From Candidatus Gastranaerophilales bacterium (GTDB taxonomy: Bacteria; Cyanobacteriota; Vampirovibrionia; Gastranaerophilales; Gastranaerophilaceae), in assembly GCA_944323955.1 (NCBI GenBank), contig CALUUK010000011.1:1-64000 (forward strand): a DNA stretch of 64,000 nucleotides, read 5' to 3'. Shown piece by piece: positions 1 through 8,718 of the stretch. The notes below the pieces were generated by a model. The model saw only the letters and a program-made list of their open reading frames with translations, was not told the origin of the DNA and did no database searches. Positions within the stretch are counted from its first letter, which is position 1. Each line of letters opens with the position of its first letter. A program made the position numbers and the translations under genes.

Positions 1-35
1 ATATGTCTCGGTTATTGGTTTTATATAACAGGGGA

Positions 36-1808
36 TTAGAATACCCTGCTGATTATTGGCTGATGATATTCAACCGAATTTATGGAATGAATATCTGTTA
101 TAACGGACGGAGGTAATATATGCCATTTATATACGGCACATTTTGATTTCCAAAAGAATTTATTTATCCATTCTGTTTTTTGTTCGGTTGTAAGGCTGTG
201 TTTTTTCTCATATAAGAAAGTATGATGCATTAAATCATTAAAACCGTATCCGGAATTTTCAACAAACCAAATTATCTCATCCAGAAATTCATAAGGCATA
301 TTATCTTCTTCCGCGCATACTGTTTTACCCGTTTCAGGATTTATTTTTAATTCCGCACCCGGTGGTTTAATCAGGACGGATTGCGGTATAACATTTTTAT
401 TTTCCCGATTTTTATTCATATAATCGGCAAGAGCAAATAATTTTGTTTTCGTGACATCCGCAATTGGAGCAAATCCGCCGGACATATCTCCGTTTACCGT
501 TGCATATCCTATATATGCTTCCGATTTATCACTTGTTGCAATGGGCAGCATATACTTATATTCATTGGATATACTCCATAGGATTGTTGCTCTTAATCTT
601 GCCTGTAGATTTTCTATGGTTGTAGGTTTATCGTATTTATCGGTTTTTATATTGTCAAATGAAAAGTTAAGCATTGATTTCATTTTTTCAATTGTATCAG
701 CGAGCGGAACTTCAAAGAAATTTATGCCAAGATTTTCCGCCAGTACCTTTGCATCATTTTTGCTTTCACCGGATGTTATTTTGCTTGGCATTGATATTCC
801 CCATACATTTTCTTTGCCGAGTGCATCAGCAAGAAGCACTGCACATACAGAAGAATCAAGCCCGCCCGAAAGTCCGAGAACCGCTTTTGAAAATCCGTTT
901 TTAGAAAAATATTCTTTTATTGCAAAAACAATGGTTTTATAAGTACGTTCCAAATCATTTTGATAATCCATACTAAAGTCATTTATAGCGACTTTTTTAT
1001 CCATACCTGAAGGAATAGGGTTAATTTCGGCTTTATAGTTTTCTGTAAGGAAATATTCTTCTTCAAAAGATTTGGCTCTTGCCGTAAGAATACCGTCTTT
1101 ATTATATATTCTTGATGTTCCGTCAAAGCATAAGTTATCAGCATATCCTGACTGATTAACGTATATATAATTCACGCCGTATTTTTTTGCTATAGAAGAA
1201 AATAAAGTATTTTTTATAAATTCTTTGCCGTTTCTGGACGGTGAACAAGAGCAATTGATAATTGTTTGGGGCTTTTGTTTCATCAATTGTTCAATAGGGT
1301 CAATTTCATAAATACTGTTTTGTTGAAAGAATGATTTATCATTAAAACTGTCTTCGCAAACAATAATACCGTATACTTCTCCGTCAATTTCAAATACTTT
1401 TTGTTCCTCATGAGACGGTTCAAAATATCTGTAATCATTAAATTCGCTATAATTAGGCAATAATCTTTTTCTTACCGTATTAATAATTTTACCGTCTTGA
1501 ATTACTGCAACCGAATTAAAAAAAGGTTTTTGTCCCTCATTTTTGTTGGGTTCTGCGAAACCAATCAAGGCAGTAATACCTGTTGTTTCTTTTTTAATAT
1601 CATTTAATTCTTCCAACTGCCTGTCAATAAGCGATTTATGCCTTATAAAAATATCACCGAAAGGATATCCGATAAGAGATAATTCGGGAAAAACAATTAA
1701 TTCGGCATTGTCTTGTTTTGCTCTCAAAATATATTCTTTTATTTTTACGGCATTACCTTTTATGTCACCCGCAAGTGTGTTAATTTGTGCTAAAACAATC
1801 TTTCTCAT
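36..1808 (-). CDS. nadE: Glutamine-dependent NAD+ synthetase
   Basis: This enzyme makes NAD+ from deamido-NAD+, ATP and ammonia released from glutamine, the last step of NAD synthesis in the cytoplasm. The 590-residue protein has the two-domain glutamine-using layout. The N-terminal nitrilase-type glutaminase carries the Glu-Lys-Cys triad at E42 (FPELSLIGYP), K114 and C151 (IIVCEDSF). The C-terminal synthetase domain has the ATP pyrophosphatase loop SGGLDSS at 314-320 and the ATSDKSEAYIGY motif. The length is normal for a cyanobacterial or proteobacterial type. It is divergent from glnA across a 278 bp intergenic region. The nadB-nadC pair of the same pathway lies about 55 kb away. No terminator is clear in the 35 bases beyond the stop. 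Confidence 0.95.
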   Translation of the reverse strand: MRKIVLAQINTLAGDIKGNAVKIKEYILRAKQDNAELIVFPELSLIGYPFGDIFIRHKSLIDRQLEELNDIKKETTGITALIGFAEPNKNEGQKPFFNSVAVIQDGKIINTVRKRLLPNYSEFNDYRYFEPSHEEQKVFEIDGEVYGIIVCEDSFNDKSFFQQNSIYEIDPIEQLMKQKPQTIINCSCSPSRNGKEFIKNTLFSSIAKKYGVNYIYVNQSGYADNLCFDGTSRIYNKDGILTARAKSFEEEYFLTENYKAEINPIPSGMDKKVAINDFSMDYQNDLERTYKTIVFAIKEYFSKNGFSKAVLGLSGGLDSSVCAVLLADALGKENVWGISMPSKITSGESKNDAKVLAENLGINFFEVPLADTIEKMKSMLNFSFDNIKTDKYDKPTTIENLQARLRATILWSISNEYKYMLPIATSDKSEAYIGYATVNGDMSGGFAPIADVTKTKLFALADYMNKNRENKNVIPQSVLIKPPGAELKINPETGKTVCAEEDNMPYEFLDEIIWFVENSGYGFNDLMHHTFLYEKKHSLTTEQKTEWINKFFWKSKCAVYKWHILPPSVITDIHSINSVEYHQPIISRVF

Positions 1809-1909
1809 AAATCAATTATCTGATTTAGAAAAAAATAGTCAAGATTTTTTTAAAAAATGCAAATCTCTCTAAAATATATAATCTTTTTATAAAAATGTTA
1901 TTTTTTATG

Positions 1910-1959
1910 AAAAATGCATTAAAAAATTGACATTTTTATTAAATTTTTTATGCATTTTT
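1910..1959. promoter_or_regulatory. Inverted repeat in the nadE-glnA intergenic region
   Basis: The ten-base arms AAAAATGCAT (1910-1919) and ATGCATTTTT (1950-1959) are perfect reverse complements 30 bases apart. They lie between the divergent nadE and glnA starts, upstream of the likely glnA promoter. A TTGACA (1927-1932) lies between the arms. The dyad could be an operator, but the region is so AT-rich that chance is possible. Confidence 0.3.
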
Positions 1960-1979
1960 ATTAAAAATTAAAAAATAAC

Positions 1980-2007
1980 TTGTTTTTTATATTGAATATT
2001 ATATAAT
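1980..2007 (+). promoter_or_regulatory. Likely sigma-70 promoter of glnA
   Basis: TTGTTT at 1980-1985 and a perfect TATAAT at 2002-2007 are separated by 16 bases, about 80 bases upstream of the glnA start. The leader then runs to a purine-rich ribosome site (agagaggga) just before the ATG. I see no consensus NtcA box (GTA-N8-TAC) at the expected position. Confidence 0.5.
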
Positions 2008-2086
2008 AAATGAATTAGCAAAAGTGTCCGAACAAAACGAACAGCAGAGCTTAATGCAGCACCGGATTAATTAGAGAGGGAAGAAT

Positions 2087-3424
2087 ATGACCGCAAAAAG
2101 AAAATACACGGCAGAGGAGATAAAGAAAATTATTAAAGACGAAAAAGTGGAATTTATTAAATTACAATTCTGCGATATTAACGGACATATTAAAAACCTT
2201 TCCGTGCCGTCTTCTCAGGTAGATAAAGTTTTAAATAACGAATATATGCTGGACGGTTCATCTATAAAAGGATTTAGAAACATTGAAACTTCAGATATGA
2301 ATTTCTATCCTGACTTGTCAACATTTGCAATACTTCCAAATAAATCAACATCTGTAAATGCAAGACTGATTTGCGATATTTATAACACGGACGGAACTCC
2401 CTTTGAAGGCTGCCCGCGCGCAAATTTAAAACGCGTTATTCAAAAGGCAAAAGATAAAGGAATGGTAATGAATGTGGGACCTGAGGCAGAATTCTTTTTG
2501 TTTAAAAGAGACGACAACGGGCAGCTGACACTAAATACTCATGACAATGCTCATTATTATGATGCTGCTCCGGATGATATGGGGGAATATATAAGAACCC
2601 AAATCGTAAGAACAATTTCTGATTTAGGGTTTGATGTTGAAGCAAGTCATCACGAAAGCGCAAAAGGCCAGCATGAAATTGATTTCAAATATGCTGATGC
2701 TCTTACCAGTGCCGATAATATAATTACTTTCAGATATGTAGTAAAAGCTATAGCAAGAGCTAACGGACAGCATGCAACTTTTATGCCAAAACCGATTGCC
2801 GGTATTAACGGCTCGGGTATGCATTGCAATTTATCCATATTTAAAGATGGTGAGAATACTTTCTACGACCCGTCGCGGGCACATTTGTTGTCAGAAACGG
2901 CATTATATTCAATCGGCGGACTGCTTGAACATGTTAAACAGTTTACGGCAGTGACAAATCCTACAATTAACAGTTATAAAAGATTAGTTCCGGGATATGA
3001 AGCACCGGTTTACCTTGCATGGTCTCTTGCAAACCGCTCCGCGTTGATTAGAGTTCCGCTGAAAAAAGGTAATGCAACAAGAGTTGAACTTCGTTCTCCT
3101 GATCCGTCATGCAATCCTTATCTGGCTTTTGCGGTAATATTGGAAGCCATGCTTGACGGTATTGAAAATAAAATAAAACCGCCGTTAGATATAGATAAAA
3201 ATATTTATAAAATGGATGACAGAGAGCGTAAACGTGCTAAAATTGAAACCCTTCCCGGTTCATTGTATGAAGCATTGATGTTTATGAAAAAAAGTCATCT
3301 TGTTAAATCAGCACTGGGAGAGCATATTTTTAAAGAGTTTATGCAATCTAAACTTAAAGAGTGGGAAGGCTACAGAACTACAGTTACGCAATATGAACTC
3401 GACAGATATCTTGAAAAGTATTAA
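2087..3424 (+). CDS. glnA: Glutamine synthetase, type I (alpha)
   Basis: This enzyme forms glutamine from glutamate, ammonia and ATP and is the main entry of ammonia into metabolism. The 445 residues hold the expected blocks: DGSSIKGF (56-63), GPEAEFFLF, NGSGMHCNLS, the ATP-site block around NPTINSYKRLVPGYEAP, and RVELRSPDPSCNPYLA. The length and the NIYKM segment match the short GSI-alpha class of Bacillus and Thermotoga, which is not adenylylated, rather than the roughly 470-residue adenylylated class. The position of B. subtilis Arg62, used in glutamine feedback, aligns by eye with Asn65 (GFRNIETSD), with an Arg one place earlier. A strong terminator follows directly, so the gene is probably transcribed alone. 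Confidence 0.96.
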   Translation: MTAKRKYTAEEIKKIIKDEKVEFIKLQFCDINGHIKNLSVPSSQVDKVLNNEYMLDGSSIKGFRNIETSDMNFYPDLSTFAILPNKSTSVNARLICDIYNTDGTPFEGCPRANLKRVIQKAKDKGMVMNVGPEAEFFLFKRDDNGQLTLNTHDNAHYYDAAPDDMGEYIRTQIVRTISDLGFDVEASHHESAKGQHEIDFKYADALTSADNIITFRYVVKAIARANGQHATFMPKPIAGINGSGMHCNLSIFKDGENTFYDPSRAHLLSETALYSIGGLLEHVKQFTAVTNPTINSYKRLVPGYEAPVYLAWSLANRSALIRVPLKKGNATRVELRSPDPSCNPYLAFAVILEAMLDGIENKIKPPLDIDKNIYKMDDRERKRAKIETLPGSLYEALMFMKKSHLVKSALGEHIFKEFMQSKLKEWEGYRTTVTQYELDRYLEKY

Positions 3425-3428
3425 AAAA

Positions 3429-3457
3429 AGAGCCTGAATCATCAGGCTCTTTTTTTG
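3429..3457 (+). terminator. Intrinsic terminator of glnA
   Basis: Nine-base arms AGAGCCTGA (3429-3437) and TCAGGCTCT (3442-3450) enclose a 4-base loop and are followed by a run of T. It sits five bases after the glnA stop codon. Confidence 0.9.
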
Positions 3458-3512
3458 TTTGAACAAAACAGTTGAAAAAAACATATGTTTATATTAAAGT
3501 TAATTTGCAAAT

Positions 3513-3589
3513 GGCGGGTGTCGCCAAGCGGTTAAGGCCCCGGATTGTGGTTCCGGTATTCGTGGGTTCGAATCCCATCTCCCGCCCCA
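3513..3589 (+). tRNA. tRNA-His (GTG)
   Basis: A cloverleaf can be folded with anticodon GTG at 3547-3549, T-loop TTCGAAT and a 3' CCA encoded in the DNA (3587-3589). The extra 5' G at 3513 pairs with discriminator C, as is characteristic of tRNA-His. The acceptor stem has one T-T mismatch at pair 6. The rest of the gap up to the hcp remnant holds only the regulatory region described separately. Confidence 0.93.
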
Positions 3590-3759
3590 TTTACAAATTG
3601 CCTATATTTTAACGCCCATTTTGAAAAATTAAATATTAACAGCTAAAATGCTAAATAATATTATGACAAAAATATTAAAAACGATTTTATTTTGAGCATA
3701 AACCTAATCATTTGTTAAAAGTTTAACCTTAAGAATTGTCTGTTTTCCTCTAAAAAAAT

Positions 3760-3807
3760 CAACAGCTGCTGTTGTATAATGAAACCGCTGTTAACATCTA
3801 TCAACAG
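3760..3807 (+). promoter_or_regulatory. Promoter with two CAACAG/CTGTTG dyads upstream of the hcp remnant
   Basis: A perfect TATAAT lies at 3775-3780. A six-base-arm dyad, CAACAG-CTG-CTGTTG (3760-3774), abuts it upstream. A second dyad, CTGTT-N9-CAACAG (3788-3807), lies just downstream around the expected transcription start. Half-sites overlapping the promoter on both sides look like a repressor operator. Hcp genes are commonly controlled by nitric-oxide or redox regulators (FNR/CRP family, NsrR). Which family would bind this motif is not clear from sequence. Confidence 0.5.
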
Positions 3808-3871
3808 TATATTTATGAATTTTATGTCAACGCATGAGATAAGTAACATAAAATTGTAAGGAGAAATAATT

Positions 3872-4251
3872 ATGAAAATGTTTTGTTTTCAATGCGAACA
3901 AACTGCTAAAGCTACAGGCTGCACAGAGGCCGGAGTATGCGGCAAATCAGCAGATACAGAAATTTACAGGATAAATTAACAAGCAGTGTTATTGAACTTG
4001 CAAATTGCAATGAAACAAATGACGAAAATACAAATTTAATTATCAAAGGACTTTTCGCAACAATAACAAATGTAAATTTTGATGATATATCAATAAAAGA
4101 GCTTACGAAAAAAGTAAGGAATAAAATTCCGTACGGGTGGAGCCTGGTTAGCGAAGGCAAAAGCAAACGGCAGCGCAGCGAAGTTTGCGACTGCATGAGC
4201 GAAAGGAATTTCAAGACAGACGGCGACAAACTGCGACACTGGATTAAATAA
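3872..4251 (+). pseudogene. hcp: Hybrid-cluster protein (hydroxylamine/NO reductase) remnant
   Basis: An ATG behind AAGGAG opens a frame reading [20 protein letters not shown] and then [10 protein letters not shown]. This is the cysteine-rich N-terminus of hybrid-cluster protein, with the spaced cysteines that bind its first Fe-S cluster. That frame ends at a TAA near 3979. The homology continues in another frame ([13 protein letters not shown], later LIIKGLFATITNVNFDD), which matches the next Hcp segment, so one base has been gained or lost near 3965. After about 4115 the reading becomes unrelated, more GC-rich sequence up to 4251. Roughly 450 residues of the usual ~540 are missing. The gene is certainly non-functional, although its promoter region looks intact. 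The remnant runs tail-to-tail into the DXS-like gene. Confidence 0.88.
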
Positions 4252-5998
4252 GATGTTTATTTACAATGTCTGATAAGATTAATTCTTTAGTTAAATGATA
4301 GCGCTCATATAGTTCTTCAACGGGCACCCTATCGGTAAATTCTTTTTTTGCACCGTAGTTTAAGACTTTCATTTCAGAGGCGCCGTAAAATCTTGAAATT
4401 TTTTCACCGAAACCGCCGTCCAAAACACCGTCTTCAAGTGTAATTACAAGTTGATGATCTTTTTTCAGTTCATTTAATAATTTTTCATCTTGTCCCGTGA
4501 TAAATTTAGGGTTTATTAAAGAAGCATTTATACCGCACTTTAAAGAAAGTTCTTTCTTCACTTCACAGGCAAGAGGATACATTGTACCCAGTCCCAAAAT
4601 TGCAACTTTTTCACCTTTTTCGACAATTTCATATTTATTTAAAATATTATAATCGGTTTTATCCTCTTTTCCTGTTGAAATAAGCCCGTTTGACGGTACC
4701 CTGATTGCAACGGGATATTGGTTTTGGTTAACTGACCACTCAAGCATAGCGAAATATTCTTCTTTATGTGTCGGGGCTAAATAAACAATATTCGGGATAT
4801 TAGAAATCAACGGAATATCAAACACGCATAAGTGAGTAGCATCGGCGCCTGAAATTCCTCCCCAATAAACAAGTATAGTCAGCGGGGAATTGTTTAGGCA
4901 CAAATCTTGTGAAAGCTGGTCATAAGTTCTTTGAACAAAAGAACTCATTATTGCCAGAACCGGTTTTGCTCCTTGTTTTGCCAAAGCTGATGAGAACGCA
5001 ACGGCATGTTCTTCTGCAATACCGACATCACAATATTGTTCGCCAAGAGCATCTCTAAAGTCTTTTGTAAAACCGAAAACACCCGGAGTTGCAGCATTCA
5101 CTGTTATAAATGTCTTATCTTCTTTTGCCTTTTTCAAAATATAATCACATGTTAAGGATTCATAACATTCACCCATAACCCTTTCAATCTTGTCATTATC
5201 AAGTGTATGAGGAAGCATCCAGTGAAATTTTTCTTTATTTTCTTCCGCAGCTTTAAGTCCTGCCCCTTTCAAAGTACAGATATGAACAATAACGGGTTTT
5301 TTACTGTCTTTAACTTTATTAAAAGCCTCAATAAGTTTTTCAATATTGTTGCCTTCTTTAACAAAGAGATAATCAAATCCGACAGCTTTAAAGAAATTAC
5401 ATTCAGCTTTGCCGTCAGTTTCTTTTAACAGTTTCAGATTATCATAAATTCCGCCGTGATTTTCGGCAATAGACATACCATTATCATTGACAACAATAAT
5501 CATATTGGAATTTAAACAAGCTGCATTATTAAGGCCCTCAAGTGCTTCTCCGCCCGTTAAAGAACCGTCTCCTATGATTGCAATTACATTTCCTTTTTCA
5601 CCCTTTAAATCTCTTGCCTTTGCAACACCTGCAGCCAAACTTACCGAAGTCGAAGTATGACCTACTTTAAATAAATCATGTTCGCATTCTTCAGGTGCGG
5701 TATATCCTGTATATTTGTAATATTTATCAGGAGAAAGAAAACCCTCTTTTCTGCCCGTAATTATTTTATGAGGGTAACATTGATGAGAAACGTCAAAAAC
5801 AATTTTATCAACGGGTGAATTAAAAACATAGTGAAGAGCGATGCTTGTCTCTACCATTCCGAGGTTCGGCCCCATATGCCCGCCTGTTGCATTAACTTTT
5901 TTTATAATTATTTCGCGCATTTCAGACGCTAATTTTTCCATTTCTTTTATGGATAATTGTTTTAAATCTTCCGGTATACTCACTTTATCTAAAATCAT
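4244..5998 (-). CDS. 1-deoxy-D-xylulose-5-phosphate synthase-like, TPP-dependent transketolase family
   Basis: The 584-residue protein has the DXS order of domains. The N-terminal TPP half has TGGHMGPNLG (H41), GDGSLTGGEALEGLNNA (143-159) and NDNGMSIAEN. The pyrimidine-binding half has the catalytic Glu in GIAEEHAV (E329), followed by a transketolase C-terminal domain. Canonical DXS joins pyruvate and glyceraldehyde-3-phosphate at the head of the MEP isoprenoid pathway. This copy is shorter than usual (about 620) and diverges at conserved sites: DVSHQCYPHK, and YWGGISGADATH where DXS normally has DRAG. The Arg that helps bind the acceptor phosphate is therefore replaced by W379. It is either the cell's only, divergent DXS or a paralogue with another acceptor. 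It is the last gene of a minus-strand run with a nitrilase-family enzyme and two acyltransferases. Confidence 0.8.
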   Translation of the reverse strand: MILDKVSIPEDLKQLSIKEMEKLASEMREIIIKKVNATGGHMGPNLGMVETSIALHYVFNSPVDKIVFDVSHQCYPHKIITGRKEGFLSPDKYYKYTGYTAPEECEHDLFKVGHTSTSVSLAAGVAKARDLKGEKGNVIAIIGDGSLTGGEALEGLNNAACLNSNMIIVVNDNGMSIAENHGGIYDNLKLLKETDGKAECNFFKAVGFDYLFVKEGNNIEKLIEAFNKVKDSKKPVIVHICTLKGAGLKAAEENKEKFHWMLPHTLDNDKIERVMGECYESLTCDYILKKAKEDKTFITVNAATPGVFGFTKDFRDALGEQYCDVGIAEEHAVAFSSALAKQGAKPVLAIMSSFVQRTYDQLSQDLCLNNSPLTILVYWGGISGADATHLCVFDIPLISNIPNIVYLAPTHKEEYFAMLEWSVNQNQYPVAIRVPSNGLISTGKEDKTDYNILNKYEIVEKGEKVAILGLGTMYPLACEVKKELSLKCGINASLINPKFITGQDEKLLNELKKDHQLVITLEDGVLDGGFGEKISRFYGASEMKVLNYGAKKEFTDRVPVEELYERYHLTKELILSDIVNKHLI

Positions 5999-6040
5999 AC
6001 TTTACTCCTATCTGTCATATTTTACATTTTATAAAAAAAA

Positions 6041-6919
6041 TTATTCAATACAAAATTCAAGTAATTTTTTATAAAATGCAGGTTTCCAATCACCCTTAAA
6101 TATCGGAATATCAGTATTTTTATCAGCAAGAGATAAATCAATGTCTCCGATAAAAATACCTTCTTTATCAGCGTCTTTTTCCCCAAAAAATTTACCCAGA
6201 TATATTTTATATCCTTTACCTGTTTTATCGGGGCCGATTACGGAACTTCCGCCTTTAAAAACACTTCTTTTATCTTTTCCGCACAAATTTGAAGATGCAA
6301 TAAAAATATAATTAATGTATGCATAACAGGGCAAAGAAAGTTTTGCCGCTGCCATTGTACAATCAATATCAGGACATGCCGTTACATTTAATAAAAGTCT
6401 TGCCCCTTTTGCGCGGTAATAACGAATGAGTTCCGGAAAACAATATGTATCATAACAAATACTTATACCTATATTTCCCCAGGGACTTTTTATTATTTTT
6501 GGTTCATTGGCTTCTAAAGCCCATTCTTTTTCATCAAACGGTAAATGTATTTTTCTGTATGCTTCAATTTCTCCGTCAGGATAAATGATTGCGGCGGAAT
6601 TATATACAGTATCAGGATTTTTCATATCTTTTTCGGGCATGCCGAAAATAACATACATATTATATTTTTTTGCAATTTCGGAAATTTGCCGTGTTGATTC
6701 GCCTGTTATTGATTCGGCAAGTCTTACGTGCATTTTTTCAGCATAATTATTTTCAATATCATTATCATATCCCGTTAAACATGTTTCCGGAAATAATATA
6801 AGATTTACATTATTGCTGCCTGCAATCTTACAATATTTTTTTATTTCAGATAAATTTGCCTGTTTATCGCCCCAATTAGATTTAAAATTTACAACCGCTA
6901 TTTTTATATTATTTTTCAT
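6041..6919 (-). CDS. Carbon-nitrogen hydrolase (nitrilase superfamily)
   Basis: This 292-residue protein is a single nitrilase domain. It would hydrolyse a C-N bond of an amide, nitrile or carbamoyl compound; the substrate is not readable. The full catalytic triad is visible: E45 in FPETCLTGYD, K123 in YRKIHLPF and C155 in GISICYDTYCFPEL. It starts one base before the end of the membrane acyltransferase gene and is followed by the DXS-like gene 42 bases on, so it is very likely co-transcribed with both. No signal peptide is present, so it is cytoplasmic. Confidence 0.85.
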   Translation of the reverse strand: MKNNIKIAVVNFKSNWGDKQANLSEIKKYCKIAGSNNVNLILFPETCLTGYDNDIENNYAEKMHVRLAESITGESTRQISEIAKKYNMYVIFGMPEKDMKNPDTVYNSAAIIYPDGEIEAYRKIHLPFDEKEWALEANEPKIIKSPWGNIGISICYDTYCFPELIRYYRAKGARLLLNVTACPDIDCTMAAAKLSLPCYAYINYIFIASSNLCGKDKRSVFKGGSSVIGPDKTGKGYKIYLGKFFGEKDADKEGIFIGDIDLSLADKNTDIPIFKGDWKPAFYKKLLEFCIE

Positions 6920-6920
6920 T

Positions 6921-7991
6921 TTATTTCTCTCTTATAAATTTTTTAATAAAACCTAATCTGATAATTTTAGCCAATTCTCCTATATAAGTCGGAATAATTA
7001 TACCCGCAAGAAAATAAAAATAAGTCGTTTTTAACGGTGAATAAAACCAATAAATATCCGCATTGTTTTTTATATCAAAAGGAACACCTTTTATCATTAA
7101 AATCGAATAAGTTATGATATTAAAAATCAATAAATGGTTTGCCATTATATGATAGGTATTATGTCCGATTTTATGAAGGAATTTCCAATCTTTGATTTTA
7201 TCAAAGATAAGTTCAACAAGGAACAAACTCATCCATATTCCCGTTATGCTTGTCAGTATAGGGACAAGCAGGTTATTATATTCACCCCATACAAGAAGAA
7301 AATGCAAGCCGATTCCGTCTTGAGGTGTATAATCCTTGTTTGTCAGCCATAGAAGCGATTGCAGTATTAAAACAAACGAAAAAATTTTACCGGAAAAAAT
7401 ATTTAGCTTTCCTTCCGTGCAGTTTTTATACAAATAACCGAGATGAACAAAAAACAGTGCAAACATGGTTCTGAATAACCATAAAAAATTTATGTCCCGT
7501 GAATATTGTTGAAAATATATTGCACAGACAGCAAGAATGAAATAAATTAACAGTTTTAATCGGTCAGAAAGTTTTATATATGAAAATATTTTATATACGA
7601 TAAGCGTTATAAAAAGGCAAGGAACAAACCACATGGGGGCTGTTAAATCCAGCTGATGTCCTGTCAGAAAGGGAAGAATTAATTCATTTTTTAATGTTAC
7701 GGGTACACCCCAGAATTTACCCAGAAAAGGTGCGGCGGCAATTGTAATTCCCAGATAGATAAAAGAATATATAAAATACGGTATAAGAAGGCTTTTTATC
7801 CTCTTTTTTACAAAAAGAAAAAAAGAATAATTTTCGTTATAAAGCATACCTGCAATGAAGAAAAATAACAGCACCTGAAAAGAATACGGAGGAAACATCG
7901 GAATCAAAGAAAATTCCAGATGTCCCGCAACCATTATCATAATAGCAAGAGCTTTTAGAAGATTAATTTTGTTGTTAAATACACCCTGCAT
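6921..7991 (-). CDS. Membrane acyltransferase (acyltransferase_3 family)
   Basis: This 356-residue integral membrane protein has about ten hydrophobic segments. The N-terminus NLLKALAIMIMVAGHLEFS carries the Lys/Arg and His (H24) typical of acyltransferase_3/OatA/NodX-like enzymes, which move acyl groups onto extracytoplasmic sugars or peptidoglycan. It lies 14 bases after the hexapeptide acetyltransferase gene and just before the nitrilase-family gene, in the same orientation. The acceptor is unknown. A second member of this family lies at 10292-11422. Confidence 0.82.
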   Translation of the reverse strand: MQGVFNNKINLLKALAIMIMVAGHLEFSLIPMFPPYSFQVLLFFFIAGMLYNENYSFFLFVKKRIKSLLIPYFIYSFIYLGITIAAAPFLGKFWGVPVTLKNELILPFLTGHQLDLTAPMWFVPCLFITLIVYKIFSYIKLSDRLKLLIYFILAVCAIYFQQYSRDINFLWLFRTMFALFFVHLGYLYKNCTEGKLNIFSGKIFSFVLILQSLLWLTNKDYTPQDGIGLHFLLVWGEYNNLLVPILTSITGIWMSLFLVELIFDKIKDWKFLHKIGHNTYHIMANHLLIFNIITYSILMIKGVPFDIKNNADIYWFYSPLKTTYFYFLAGIIIPTYIGELAKIIRLGFIKKFIREK

Positions 7992-8005
7992 ATTTTACCT
8001 GTATA

Positions 8006-8563
8006 CTATTTTATCTGTTTTATAACTTTACACGGGCTGCCAACTGCAATGACGTTTGAAGGAATATCTTTTGTAACAATACTCCCTGCCCCTATAACTG
8101 TATTATCACCGATTGTTACACCGCCCAAAACAACTACATTCCCGCCAAACCATACATTATTACCGACTTTTATCGGTTTTGCATATTCCAGTCCCTGATT
8201 TCTTGTCTCTGCGTCCGTCGGATGTTCCGCCGTATAAAATCCGCAATTTGGGCCGATAAATACATTATCTCCAAATTCAACTTTACCGGGGTCAAGAATA
8301 ATTAAGTTGTGGTTTGAATAAAAGTTTTCGCCAAGGCTGATATTATATCCGTAATCACATTGAAAAGGTTGTTCCATATGGTAATTGTTTTTTACTGAGC
8401 CGAGAAGCTGTTTCAGAAGAGCTTTCCTCTCCTCTGTCTTTTCAGGGGGAAGATTATTATATTTATAACAAAGGCTTTTACATTTTATTCTTTCTTCAAA
8501 AAGAAGTTTGTCATAATTGGCATCATATAATAATCCGTTCAGCATTTTTTCTTTTTCATTCAT
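8006..8563 (-). CDS. Sugar O-acetyltransferase (maltose/galactoside acetyltransferase type)
   Basis: This 185-residue protein begins with the small helical Mac domain (KMLNGLLYDANYDKLLFEER). It continues into a left-handed beta-helix of hexapeptide repeats ending GNNVWFGGNVVVLGGVTIGD. The catalytic His is in YTAEHPTD. The family transfers acetyl from acetyl-CoA to a sugar hydroxyl in the cytoplasm. It is the first gene of the minus-strand run that continues with a membrane acyltransferase, a nitrilase-family enzyme and the DXS-like enzyme. The sugar is not identifiable. Confidence 0.88.
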   Translation of the reverse strand: MNEKEKMLNGLLYDANYDKLLFEERIKCKSLCYKYNNLPPEKTEERKALLKQLLGSVKNNYHMEQPFQCDYGYNISLGENFYSNHNLIILDPGKVEFGDNVFIGPNCGFYTAEHPTDAETRNQGLEYAKPIKVGNNVWFGGNVVVLGGVTIGDNTVIGAGSIVTKDIPSNVIAVGSPCKVIKQIK

Positions 8564-8718
8564 ATTGTGATTAACCCCTTTTATCTTTGTCTTTTATTAT
8601 TACATATTTGTTAATACCGTTAAAATTATATGAAAAAATGTAAAAATAATTTCTTTTTCTTTATATTTTTATCAATAAGGATTTTTTATGCTTTTTAAAA
8701 AAGCAAAAGGCAGGGGTA

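Noticed and set aside
2008-2086. Glutamine (glnA-type) riboswitch upstream of glnA
   Set aside because: The short leader lacks the conserved elements I know for that RNA, and no stable fold is evident.
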